Shown in pieces: positions 11,029 to 22,300 of a stretch of DNA of 64,000 nt (its first letter is position 1; each line of letters starts with the position of its first letter). The position numbers and the translations under genes are program-made. Under the pieces are notes generated by a model that worked only from the letters and a program-made list of their open reading frames with translations, ran no database searches and was not told the origin of the DNA. The stretch comes from Voacanga thouarsii (Eukaryota; Streptophyta; Magnoliopsida; Gentianales; Apocynaceae), in NCBI GenBank assembly GCA_026120185.1, contig JANUWF010001217.1, positions 1,782,001-1,846,000 on the forward strand. Direction: 5' to 3'.

Positions 11029-12887
11029 ATGATATGCAAATAATTAGATCTTTAATTAAACGCATCTTTACTCCACTATTTTACTCAAACCAATAGCCCC
11101 CACTACTGATTCGGGAAAGCCCGTTGGAAGTTTTCCTAGTGGACCAGTATCCAAATTCCTCAAGAATAACCTTGGGTTTGCCCAACAAGCCACCTTTGAG
11201 TTCATTGGTAGGTATCCAATACCAATTACATCATATGTAACTACTAGATCATTAGGCGATTAACAGCTTTTAATCTTAAAGCTTTTTGGGCTACCCTAAC
11301 TTTTCCTCTAAATTTCTTTATGCTTGAGTTTGCCCAATCGGGATAAAAAATTTAGTTAAACCCAACCCATTAATCAGGAATTTAATTCCATAGTTTGAAC
11401 ATGCCCGATGTCAAGTAGGTTTGGGTTTGCCCAACAACCTGGTCTCGAAAAAAGACTCTCGTTCTTACTATATTAACGAAAAGAATTAGGTTTAATATTA
11501 ATTGAGGGATTTGTTCCTTTTAGTGATTTCGTTGAATGACATGCATAAAAATCAATAAATCACATAATTGATAATCATGGTAAGAAAGCGATTACGTGGT
11601 ATGGTTATGGACTTTACCCTAAATTAATTTCTTTAAGTTATAAAAGAAATTAATATAGTTAACCCTATCTGTTCATGCATGATTTAAGTAGAAAGTTTTA
11701 CCTTCTCGCGTTATTTTGGTTGCCATCTCCAGAATAGAATAATTCTACTCCTATCTAACCTATGTAAACTAATTACATAATTTTCTAAAGAGAGAAAACA
11801 TTGAGTTACATTCGAGGGGAGTCAGATGAGAAGAGAATTACACAAGAATTCTAGAGAAGGTAGGACGCGCAGGCCATATTTCATAAAAACTAAAACTGTA
11901 AAATATATGAACAAATATAATTGGTTTTAGTCCATAACCATCCACCATGCTATTAACTATGCTTAAACAAAATAAACATATACTGTTATTATTCCAAAAC
12001 CACTATTTTGAAAAAATAAAATAAATTCTAAAATTAATATTTTAGAAAAATACATTAATTTTAAATTTTCAAAATCACTATTTTGAAAAATAAAATTATT
12101 TGTCTCAAAATTAATTTTGAGAAAATGCTTTTGGATCTCGTCTCTGGCAGCGAAAATGGCGGTCCCGCTGGCCGATCAGCGGGCGGGGTTCAGGGGGGCA
12201 ACGCCCCCTCGGAAAAATTTTTATCTTACCGTCTCTCATCAAATGAGATTTTTCCATTTCAAAATTCTATTTCAAGATTTTTTTTTTAAATAGCTGGAAC
12301 GTCTCAAACAGAGCAGAATCGGCGTCAGTTTGGAAGCCAGAGCCGGCGTCGGCTTTGTTCTGGTTTTTTATAAAAAATTTCTCTTCCAAAAAATGATTTT
12401 TGGATATCGCGAATAGAACAGAACCGGTGTCGGTTTGGAGGCCAGAGCCGGCGCTGGCTGTAGTCGGGAAGTGGTGGTGATTTTTCAGAAAAAATTTTCA
12501 GAAATGGTTTCTGGTGCCCTAATCTTCTACAACAGATCAGTGAGAACAATTCTCAGCAGAATTTTCTGTTTTGAAACTCAAAACAATAACTAATTTGTTA
12601 GTTTAAACAAAACAAAATAGAAAATCAAATTCACAAGATGAAACAGAGGGCAACAACCATGTTCAAGAAAACGTTTTTCTGCAGAAAATTTTCAGCACAT
12701 AAAGAAAGCACCTTTCGAAATATGTTATAACTTTTACACAATCATATTGTGCTACGGGCCCAACCCATAATGCTCGAAACGATTTCGACTCGAATGAAAA
12801 TAATTTTCACAACAAACAAAGATAAACACGAACACATGAAAATAGTTTTTCATGCCAAAACAATGTCCGTAGACCACACATAGCATG
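11029..12887 (-). other. Leader of element 2
   Basis: About 1.9 kb without coding potential between the primer-binding site and gag. It contains GC-rich patches at 12140-12210 and 12320-12480 with repeated GCCGG / GGCGTCGG steps, standing out in AT-rich surroundings. Confidence 0.65.
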
Positions 12888-12899
12888 GCTCTGATACCA
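12888..12899 (-). other. Primer-binding site of element 2
   Basis: The minus strand reads TGGTATCAGAGC, the exact complement of the initiator tRNA-Met 3' end used by plant Copia elements, one base from the LTR end. Confidence 0.88.
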
Positions 12900-12900
12900 C

Positions 12901-14577
12901 TGTTGGGTATCTGAGGCTCGTATCCTATACGGCGCAACGGAAGAATAAAACGAGATACCATTCCAGGATCCGCATATGTGTGGAAAATAAGACATAAAGA
13001 TAACAAAGGTAACAACTTTTTACCTTTCTTTGATTGTCCGAAGAACAAAAATTTTCTTCTTGAAGTCGAGGCGCGATCCATCAATCCTCTTGATCAAACT
13101 CCATGAGAGTTGAACATCCAACCACTATAATCATAGTGTGTGATTATCTCTAATAGTAATCCACACAGAGGATACACTCAAGCACCAAGATTTTCTGTGC
13201 TAGCAAAGATAGCGGCTAGGGTTCTTCATGTTTTCAGCAAAACGAGAGAGAGAGAGAAAGAAGATCGTGTGTATTATCCATAGCTAGGGTTAGCGGCCAT
13301 ATCATCATATAACACAAAAAAACCTACCAAAAATTAATAATTCTAATCCTATTAGAATTCTCTAATTGTAATTGGAAATATCAAATTCTCACAATTATAA
13401 TTTGGACCAGAAATTATAACTAATTATAATTTGTCTACAACAACTTCTCTTTCTCGCAATTAACCCCATTATATTATCAAATAACATTTTTAGTATATAA
13501 TCCTCTATTGTGTATGACCTATTAGGTTTACCGATCAATTGGTAGCGAACATGAATTAATCCAAACGTCTTTGAGATTAATAATTCATAATTAATCCTAT
13601 TAATCCTAATTAAGATTAGTTTATTAATTCATCATTTAATAAACCCATATTCCCAGGTATCTAGCAACACATCATGACCACTCAAGAGTCCAGGAAGTCA
13701 AGTGGCTTGACATGAACCCTTCAATAACAAACTTCAGTGCAATTAACTCTTTTCACCATACAATATTTCATTCGGTTTGGAGTACGGAATTAGTGTCAAC
13801 TCCCTCCAAAATTAATTCTGCCCCGAATACAATAGTACTTGTACCAGAAACCCACTACTCTAGATGTGTATCAATTGGAACTATTTTCAATACACATATG
13901 CCTTGGCCAAGGACTTCTCGAGTAGTAATTCCTACACGTGGCCATGAGATATTCGCTTCTACTATTAGGAGTGGTGAATCCTTTATTGACCCTCTCAACT
14001 ACTTTCGTTTACCTCACAATGTACCCAATATCCATCCCATAGGAGGCCCTCGGTCGAGCTTCGGAGATTGGAATCAAAGTATAATACTCAGCAAACAAAG
14101 TACCTTGGAGATCTCAAGTCTAAGGATACTTGCACGTTTGCTATATTGAGATTAATCACTAGCACTAAATAGTTATCCATGTGATTATCTCAAAGTTAGG
14201 TCATCCAATGAACTTGTTCCATTAACAAGCATCCATGTGTTAACTTTGAGTATCTCAATACTCACGGATATGAGAACCAACGCCTGATCAAATTAGGAGT
14301 CTAACACATGCTAGTCTTAATATATTAATGATGTCATATCTCATTAATACTATGATTATGGATTATTTAAATACTAACACTATACAGTGTAGTAGGAATC
14401 TCAGATCATGATCTCTATCATGATTTTCTTAACACAGTGTTGTACTAGGGACTTTATCGAATAATATATTACTTAAAAGTAAACAAAAGAAACTGTAAGA
14501 TAAATAATGCCTTTTATTAAAATAAAATGTATCATATACAATATACAAGTGATTGCCTCTAGGGCATAACACTAACA
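12901..14577 (-). repeat. 5' LTR of element 2 (1,677 bp)
   Basis: The minus strand starts TGTTAGTGTTATGCCC at 14577 and ends ATACCCAACA at 12901, giving TG...CA ends and abutting the primer-binding site. The sequence just outside 14577 is integrase coding sequence of element 4, so this end is exact. The 145-codon open frame at 13712-14149 lies inside the LTR and is not a gene. Confidence 0.88.
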
Positions 14578-16910
14578 CTGTATATGTTCCAATTGTACCA
14601 AACCAACGTATAAAGATGAGTCTTCAAATAAGAAAGAGAATATACATTAGATATAATTCTTCTCCTATTATTAGGTATGTTGAACCCCTGACAGGGGATG
14701 TATTCACAATAAGATTTGCTGATTGTCATTTTGATGAATCATTATTCCTTAAATTAGGGGGAGAACATAAATAGCATAAGAAAGATCTTACTTGGACAAC
14801 AACATTAAATTATCTTGATCCGCGCACAAGCGCGTGTGAACTTAAAGTTCAAAAGATAATTCATTTGCAAAGCATTGTAAATCAAATATCAGACGCTTTT
14901 GTTAACTCCAGAAGAGTAACAAAATCACATATTACAGTTATAAATACTCCTATTCGAATTGAAGTCCTAGTAAAACAAAATATTATACTTATAACTGTTG
15001 AGTCAAAAGCACGCCAAAAGCGTGACTGATCTCTTAGTTCTAAAGATAAAATCCTCGAAAGAAAAGATGATTAAATGATCCAAATGATCATATTGAAGAA
15101 AAGAATGATAAAGATCAAGAGATAATTGATGGCAAAATAAAAGAATCAGGAGTTGATGAAAGTAACATTGAGATTTCTATCAATTATACCACTTCCGCTA
15201 GAAGTTGGAATCGGATAGAAACAGTTATTGATAATATGTTTGCATACAATATATCTCTTGATGTTACATAAGATAATGATAATCCTAAATTAATATCAGT
15301 TGATGAATGTCGGTATAGAAAAGATTGACTACAATGGAAAGATGCAATTCAATCAGAGTTAAATGCATTTACAAAATGTGAAGTCTTCAGATCTGCAGTC
15401 CGAACACCAGAATGTGTAAAACCTGTTGGTTACAAATGGATATTTGTGCGAAAACGCAATGAAAATAATGAAATCGTATGATATAAAACACAGTTAGTAG
15501 CTCAAGGTTTTTCACAAAGACCAAGTATTGATTGTGATGAAACTTATTCTCCTATTGTTGATACTATTATACTCCGATATCTTATCAGTTTGACAATATT
15601 TGAAAAGATAGATATGCGCCTATTAGATGTTATCACTGCTTACTTATATGGAAATTTAGAAAATGATATTTACATGAAAATCTCCGAAAGAGTTCGCATG
15701 CCCAAAGCATATAAACATTATCCTCGTGAAAATTATTCTATCAAGTTGTAGAAATCATTATATGGCCTAAAGCAATTTGGGTACGTGTGGTTCAATCGTC
15801 TTAATAAATATTTATTGAAAGTGGGATTTAAAAATGACCATATATGTCCATGTGTTTTTATTAAAAAATTTGATTCTGAATTTATGATATTAACTATATA
15901 TATTGATGATATTGATCTTATTGGAATTCCAGAAGAACTCCATGAAATAGTTGATTATTTAAAAAGAGAATTCAAAACCAAGTATTTTGGTAAAGCTAAA
16001 TTTTGCCTTGGTTTACAAATTAAATATTTAGAAAGTGGAGCATTTATTAATTAATCAATATATACAACAAAAGTTCTAAAAAGATTTTACATGAACAAAG
16101 CAAATCCATTAAGTATTTCAATGATCGTCTGGTCATTAGATGTAAATAAAGATCATTTCCAACCTCAAGAAGATGATGAAAAACTCCTTGATCCTGAAGT
16201 ACTATATCTCAGTGCAATTGGTGCATTGATGTATCTTGCTAATAATACACGACCCGATATTACATTTACTGTAATTTATTAGCAAGATTTAGTTCTTTAC
16301 CAACACGACGACATTAGAATGGAATTAAACAAGTCATTCGATATCTCCAAGATACAATTGATCTCGGATTATTTTATTCAAATAAAACCAACCTACATTG
16401 ATAGGTTATACATATATTGGTTATTTATCTGATTCACATAAAGTACATTCTCAAACGGGCTATCTATTTACATGTGGAAATACTGCTATATCATAGCGTT
16501 CTACAAAATAATCTAAAGCAACTATTTCTTCAAATCATACTGAAATTATAGCCATTCATGAAGCAAGTCAAGAATATATATGGTTAAGATCAATGATTCA
16601 TTATATCCGAGAAAGTTGTGGATTATCATCTAAAAGAGATATTCCAATTCCTATTTACGAAGATAATGTAGCTTGTATAGCTCAATTACGAGGAGAATAT
16701 ATTAAAAAAGATTGGACAAAGTATATTTCACCAAAATTTTTCTTTATTCATGAACTCCAGAAGAAATGTGAAATTGATGTGCTACAAATTCAGTCATGTG
16801 AAAACCTGACAGATATTTTTACGAAAACTTTACCGATTGTAATATTTGAGAAGTTGAGATATAAAATCGATATGCGTCGTTTCAAATATTTAAATGGATC
16901 ATCTCATTAG
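14578..16910 (+). pseudogene. Copia pol (integrase end, RT, RNase H), element 4
   Basis: The integrase C-terminus is seen as IIRYVEPLTGDVFTIRFADC (14670-14730), followed by the linker DPRTSACELKVQKIIHLQ. Reverse transcriptase runs from about 15330: PVGYKWIFVRKRN, a degraded MDV region, then ILTIYIDDIDLIG near 15890, where the YVDD box has become YIDD. RNase H signatures are GALMYLANNTRPDITF (16220) and a final ENLTDIFTKTLP (16800-16840). Stops occur at about 15480, 15750, 16052 and 16280, and there are frameshifts. Confidence 0.87.
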
Positions 16911-17027
16911 GGGAGTAATAAGTAGACATATAAAATCGTGTACTCCTTTTCTTTTACTAATTTTTTTCCACTGAATTTTTATCTAATAAAGTTTTAACGA
17001 GGCATATTCTTTATATAATGGACATTC

Positions 17028-17039
17028 AAGGGGGAGTAT
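17028..17039 (+). other. Polypurine tract of element 4
   Basis: AAGGGGGAGTAT directly precedes the TGTAAATAC start of the 3' LTR. Confidence 0.75.
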
Positions 17040-17329
17040 TGTAAATACATAGTAGAAATTGTCAATCCAATAATTCTATTAGTGGAAAAATATATATGGA
17101 TGTCCACCATTAATAACAATAATACATATTAGTAGAAATAGATGATTAACTCCACTAATAGAACTCTATAAATAGAGATCTTCTTCAAACTTGATATATA
17201 TACCAATTGTGAGAGAATTATTAGAAAAAATTGTGAGAAAAAAAAATTTTGAAAAAATTATTATATAAATAATAAATTTATTATATATAAATTTTATTCT
17301 ATACTATTAAAATTTTATAATACATTTCA
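17040..17329 (+). repeat. 3' LTR of element 4 (about 290 bp)
   Basis: Starts TGTAAATACATAG after the polypurine tract and ends TACATTTCA. Short LTRs are common in some Copia lineages. The end is inferred from the TG...CA rule because the partner LTR is out of view. Confidence 0.7.
17166..17174 (+). promoter_or_regulatory. TATA box of the element 4 LTR
   Basis: CTATAAATA inside the LTR, about 125 bp from its start, is the expected position for the LTR promoter. It points toward the UNC13-like gene 2.2 kb downstream. Whether it is active cannot be told. Confidence 0.45.
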
Positions 17330-18690
17330 ACTTCTTTCCTTTCTTAAATGAAGATCTCTTGACCAAAGGTGGTAATAAGAGTGATTGAAAGAATAGGCTC
17401 CGTTGAGATGCTCTCATTCATTAGCTATAAATCGGCCGATTCTGCAGGCCCTTTCATTTTAACTGTTTCCGGCTTAGCTGTCCCCTGTTTCAGCATTCGA
17501 CCATAGATTTTTGGTACGTGGCTGACCTGAGGATCCTTTTGCTTTTCGAAAGCCAACAGACAACTTCAGAACAAGGAAGTTTCTTCCGTTGTATAGTGGA
17601 TATTGGAACCTAGATCATGTCTGAATTAGACAAACTAGGAATCTTCTCCAAGTTTCCTTGTCATTGATTTGCGTCTCAGGCAACTTCTAATAGTAATATT
17701 GATTTTTTAAAAAAAAAAAAATTATGAAAGTAACAAATTTTAAAAAATAAATTAAGTAAATATTATTATTTCCTCATCCTCTTCTCCTCCTCCAGTGGAA
17801 TATGTCTTCCTACCCTTCTTCTCCCTCCCCTCCCCTGTGAACAAAACTCTTTGTAAAGTATGGCAATTAAATATTTTTTAGGGAAGTAGACAAAGTGCTT
17901 ATTCATGTGGTTAGTGATGCTATAAGAATACCTAATAGCGTGGTATAATACCTAATTAATTGACAATTTAAAGAGTACCCCAAATGCTAGCACTGAAAGA
18001 ATGGAAACATTCCAAGCTGCGGCTGGACCTCTACATTAGATGGAAGAGGGAGAGAAAGCCTAAAATATAATTCAATAAAAAATATATATTACGTTCAAAT
18101 AATATTACGACTCGTGATAATTTAAATAATTTATTATTTTTATTTGTAGATTAAAAAAATTAAAGTTTAAATATTCTTAAATAATTCTTTAAAAAATTTT
18201 GTACTAATAAGAGAAAAAGAATGAACATGGTTAAATAAACATCAAATTTGAAATTTTTTGTTTAATAGAAAATATTCTATCAGTTTTGAGGAGAATTTCA
18301 AAACCTTTTAATTCATTAAGGAATATTTTTTTTATTAATTATTTCATTTTTAAACTTCGGAAAATTTGGTTATTCTCTTGACCAGGAATATATATATATA
18401 TAGAAGCCTAACTCATAGCTGTTGTCCTTTTCCACATCTAACCATTGTTGTGAGAGCAAAAAAAAAAGAATTGATAACCTGTTTGAGAAAATGCCCAAAC
18501 CAATATCGTAAATGAACCTTCGTGTGCGAGTACAAGTAAATATTTAACGTTCAAATTTTGGATGCCCGCACGTAATCCCATCTAATGCGCTCAGCTGCTA
18601 TGAGTGAGTCTAAACAACTCCCGAATACCAAACCAGAGGAATCCACAAGCGATGAGTCAGAGGCAGACAAATTCAAGTCTTGACGCAGAT
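17330..18690. other. Intergenic spacer between element 4 and the UNC13-like gene
   Basis: AT-rich DNA with no recognisable coding sequence, RNA gene or element ends. It contains a short (TA) run near 18388. The distal promoter of the downstream gene probably lies here. Confidence 0.5.
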
Positions 18691-18700
18691 GACTGTATGA

Positions 18701-18709
18701 TATATAAAT
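18701..18709 (+). promoter_or_regulatory. Candidate TATA box of the UNC13-like gene
   Basis: TATATAAAT is a good TATA match, 690 bp upstream of the start codon. A transcript starting near 18730 would have a long 5' leader (or a 5' UTR intron) containing the CT-rich tract at 19155-19180. Placement is inference only. Confidence 0.3.
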
Positions 18710-19388
18710 GCCAGTTGCCAAATGCCATCTTCCGCCAGACGCGCTTGTTCAACGTCCACATCACCAAATCCAACTCTCCATTTTGGTTTTACTCTTTCAA
18801 AACGTAGGAAACCTGTGTCCGTCTCACATTAATTGAATAATAGATAGCCATTGCTGATTGTTTCAATTTTTTCAAGATTCAATATCATCAAGAAAAGAGA
18901 AGGAAAGGACATCCTTTCTCCAGTTCAGTTCTGTTTTCTCCTTCCCTTAGCTTCCACATTTGTAAATTTGCTTGCTTTCTGAGAAACAAGGGGATAATTT
19001 TGTTTAGCTGGGATTGCATTTTCCATTTTACTGTCTACCTTTCGTCTCTCTCTCACTGTGTTAAAAGCATCCCGAAAGCAATACATAAACGTAAACATCA
19101 TTCATTCCTTATAAGTCAAGCAAGAATAACTCATCATCATCCCCACCTTCAGCCTGCCTCTCTCCCTCTCTCTCCGTTTTTCTTTTAAAAGAGATTCACA
19201 CGAAAAGCAGCAGAAAGTTTAATGAGTACTTACTACTCCAGATAGATAGACAGCCACCGTCATCCAATACTCCTAATCTCCCAGACCCCTTCTCAAATTC
19301 TGTGTGCTTTTTGGGTTTTCAGCCTCTATTTTATCTCTCTTTGACTGGAACACGGCATAATTAGAGTGGGTTGGGCAAGAAAAGGAAG

Positions 19389-22300
19389 ATGGATGTGCTG
19401 TCTTATGCCTACAGAGACACTAGAGCATCAGCACAAAGCAGAACACATTTCCGCAGCGAAAGCAAGAGCCAAAACACGGTCCAAATGCACAACAACAGAA
19501 TTACCGCTTTGCCCGCCGAAGTAGAGGACCTGCCCAATCCATTTGGCGAATTGGGTGTCTACATAACGGAGCCGGAGCTCCGGGAAACTGCCTATGAGAT
19601 CCTCATCGCAGCTTGTCGGAGCTCAGGTGCCAGCAGGCCTTTGACTTATGTTTCCAATTCTGAAAGGAATACCGAGAGGTCTCAGTCTATGACGTCGTCT
19701 TCGTCGTCCTTGCAGAAGTCAGTGACGTCGGCGGCCGCAAGTAAGGTCAAGAAAGCGCTGGGCTTGAAGTCGAGGAAGAAAGGTTCGGATTCCGACTCCG
19801 CTGCGGCTCAAAATGGAAATCCAGTGGGTCAGAAGAAGAGAGCTTCGACTGTTGGTGAGTTGATGAGGGTCCAGATGAAGGTCTCCGAGCAGACAGATTC
19901 CCGGGTCCGAAGAGCTATGTTGAGAGTCGCTGCTGGACAGGTCAGTGATCAAATTCTTTATGCCCTCTTTGGTTGCTCGAAAATTTGTTTGAACATCATG
20001 AAGAATTATCCTCGTGAAGCTAAAAAGTTAAAGCTGCTACCTTTTTTTTTTCTTTCTTTTTTTCAAACACTAGCACTTCTTGTTTCTAGCTTCTGCAACT
20101 CCCCTTTGGAATCCGGTATGCAAGGCTTGAGATTTGTTTCTTTTCTTTAAAAACTGTTTCTTTGGTTGCATAGAAAATTGAACACCCAAAATGAAACAAA
20201 AAACCTGAGAAATGCATAATTTCTCCTACCCTTAATAATATAGTCACGGATAAAACTGAAATTTTAAATCTTGTTGGACTTTCACATATAGCATCAATAA
20301 GATTCTGCATTAGTACATTGATAATCTTTCCCCAAAGGGGAAAATAAAAAAAGAATGTTACTTCACATACGAAGAAGGAGAGAATTGAAGTTACTTTTGG
20401 ATCATTTGGTTTGTTATCATGGAAAAATGGTGGAAAGAAGAAACAGAAACTCTAAAGAATGGCAGGGCAAGGCTTTTTTTTTTCTTTGTGGGTACACATA
20501 CATTTAATTCTGCGGTTCTGCACTTTGTTTCACGTAATTAACCCTTCTGAGTTATGGTGGAATTATTTTGGCTGGTTGGTTTTGTTTGATTTGTTATCTG
20601 ATAATGGTGCATTCTGGCTGTAGTTTTCCTACGTCAGTCTGGAAACTTGTCTGGAGTATTGAAATGTAATTCTACAATATTAAGAAAAAGAATGCTAGCG
20701 CAAAGTTATTTATGTACCATTTTGACAAATTTCTCTGTTTTATGCTTTCTATCAGCTTGGAAGGCGAATTGAGTCCATAGTTCTACCACTGGAACTATTA
20801 CAGCAATTCACGTCTGCGGATTTTCCCAGTCAGCTAGAATATGAGGCATGGCAGAAGAGGAACCTGAAGATACTCGAGGCCGGTCTGCTCTTGCATCCTC
20901 ATCTTTGTCTGGATAAGGGAAACACCACTGCTCAACAGCTTCGGCAGATTCTACATGGGGCTTATGAAAGGCCTATAGAAACCGGAAAGCACAGTGAATC
21001 AATTAAAGTCCTGCGCAATCTTGTAATGTCACTTGCCAGCAGATCATTTGATGGGTCTGCCTCTCAGGTGTGCCACTGGGCTGATGGAGTTCCACTGAAT
21101 TTACGTCTTTACCAGATACTTCTAGAAGCTTGCTTTGATGTGAATGAAGATGGTTTGGTCATTGAAGAAGTTGATGAAGTTTTGGAACTCATCAAGAAAA
21201 CTTGGACAGTTCTTGGAATAAACCAGAATTTGCATGACCTTTGTTTTGCATGGGTCTTGTTCTATCGGTATGTTGCAACTGGGCAAGTTGAAAATGATCT
21301 ACTTCTTGCCTCTGTAAACCTGTTGTTGGAAGTTGAAAAGGATAAGAAGGCAACTGAGGGCTCAGAGTACTGGAGAATACTGAATTCTACTGTGAGCTTG
21401 ATTTTGGATTGGGCAGAAAAAAGACTTCTTTCTTACCATGATTCCTTTTACAGAGGCAACATTGATGTGATGCATAGTGTTTTATCCCTGGGTATCTCAG
21501 CTGCCAAAATACTAGGAAATGATATCTCTCGTGAATGTGTTGGGAAGACGAAAGAAGCTGACATAGCATGCCGTAGAATTGACTCTTACATCCGGTCATC
21601 TCTGCATAATGCTTTTTCTCAGGCAAGTCTCAATGTTTCCTGCTTTGATACCCCATTTATTTAACGAGGAGCACATTTGTTTAAGATTTGATTCAGCCAT
21701 CCTTTTTTATATCTTTTCTGATTCTACTCTAAACTAAACTAATCTGATTATTCAAAATTGTCATCTTGGATGAATCTTGTCCTTTGCAAATTTGAATTAT
21801 CTTGTGATCCCTGGATTCTTTCAGATCCTTGTTTGTCATTGTCGTCAGCTACATCCTGTTTGTTTTTTACAGATCCCTGATGTGTGATCTTATTTGATAT
21901 TCACAGTGGTACATTGTATTATCAGAAAACATCTACAGCCTTGTACTGTTCCATGTTCAGATTTTTCTGCCTCACCTTGCTTAACTTCCACAACTTCATG
22001 TGTATGTGTATCAATGTATTGTCATCTTAAATCTTCCTCTCATGCAAGTATTGCTCAATTTTTCTTTGCCCTTTTTGAAGACAGGAAAAGGAGAAGGTAA
22101 TCTCGAGCAGAAAGTCTTCTAAGAACCAGCAGAATTCACTTCCCTTGCTTTCAGTACTTGCCCAGAATGTTGCAGACCTGGCTTTTAATGAGAAAGAAAT
22201 ATATAGTCCAATACTTAAGCAGTGGCACCCTCTTGCTATGGGTGTAGCTGCAGCGACGCTTCATGCTTGTTACAGGAAGGAACTGAAGCATTTTATATCC

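Larger units (their letters stand above)
9172..14577 (-). mobile_element. Copia LTR retrotransposon, element 2 (5' part, host of element 1)
   Basis: On the minus strand: 5' LTR (14577-12901), primer-binding site, long leader, gag, protease, and integrase up to the third catalytic region, where element 1 interrupts it right after the ERRN motif. Reverse transcriptase, RNase H and the 3' LTR must lie left of the window. Gag and pol are full of stops. It belongs to a different Copia lineage from element 1 (other gag, other LTR). Confidence 0.9.
14578..17329 (+). mobile_element. Copia LTR retrotransposon, element 4 (3' part, oldest layer of the nest)
   Basis: The plus-strand remnant begins in the C-terminal part of integrase at the edge of element 2's LTR. 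It runs through reverse transcriptase and RNase H to a polypurine tract and a short 3' LTR. The 5' part is beyond the left window edge, on the far side of element 2. Many stops show long decay. Confidence 0.9.

Noticed and set aside
12888..12900. tRNA gene fragment
   Set aside because: Only the 12-base complement of the tRNA-Met 3' end, exactly at an LTR border, so it is a primer-binding site.
13712..14149. 145-codon open frame
   Set aside because: Wholly inside the LTR of element 2, with no recognisable domain; chance opening.
18388..18400. TA run as promoter of the UNC13-like gene
   Set aside because: Simple repeat about 1 kb upstream of the ATG; the TATATAAAT at 18701 is a better but still weak candidate.
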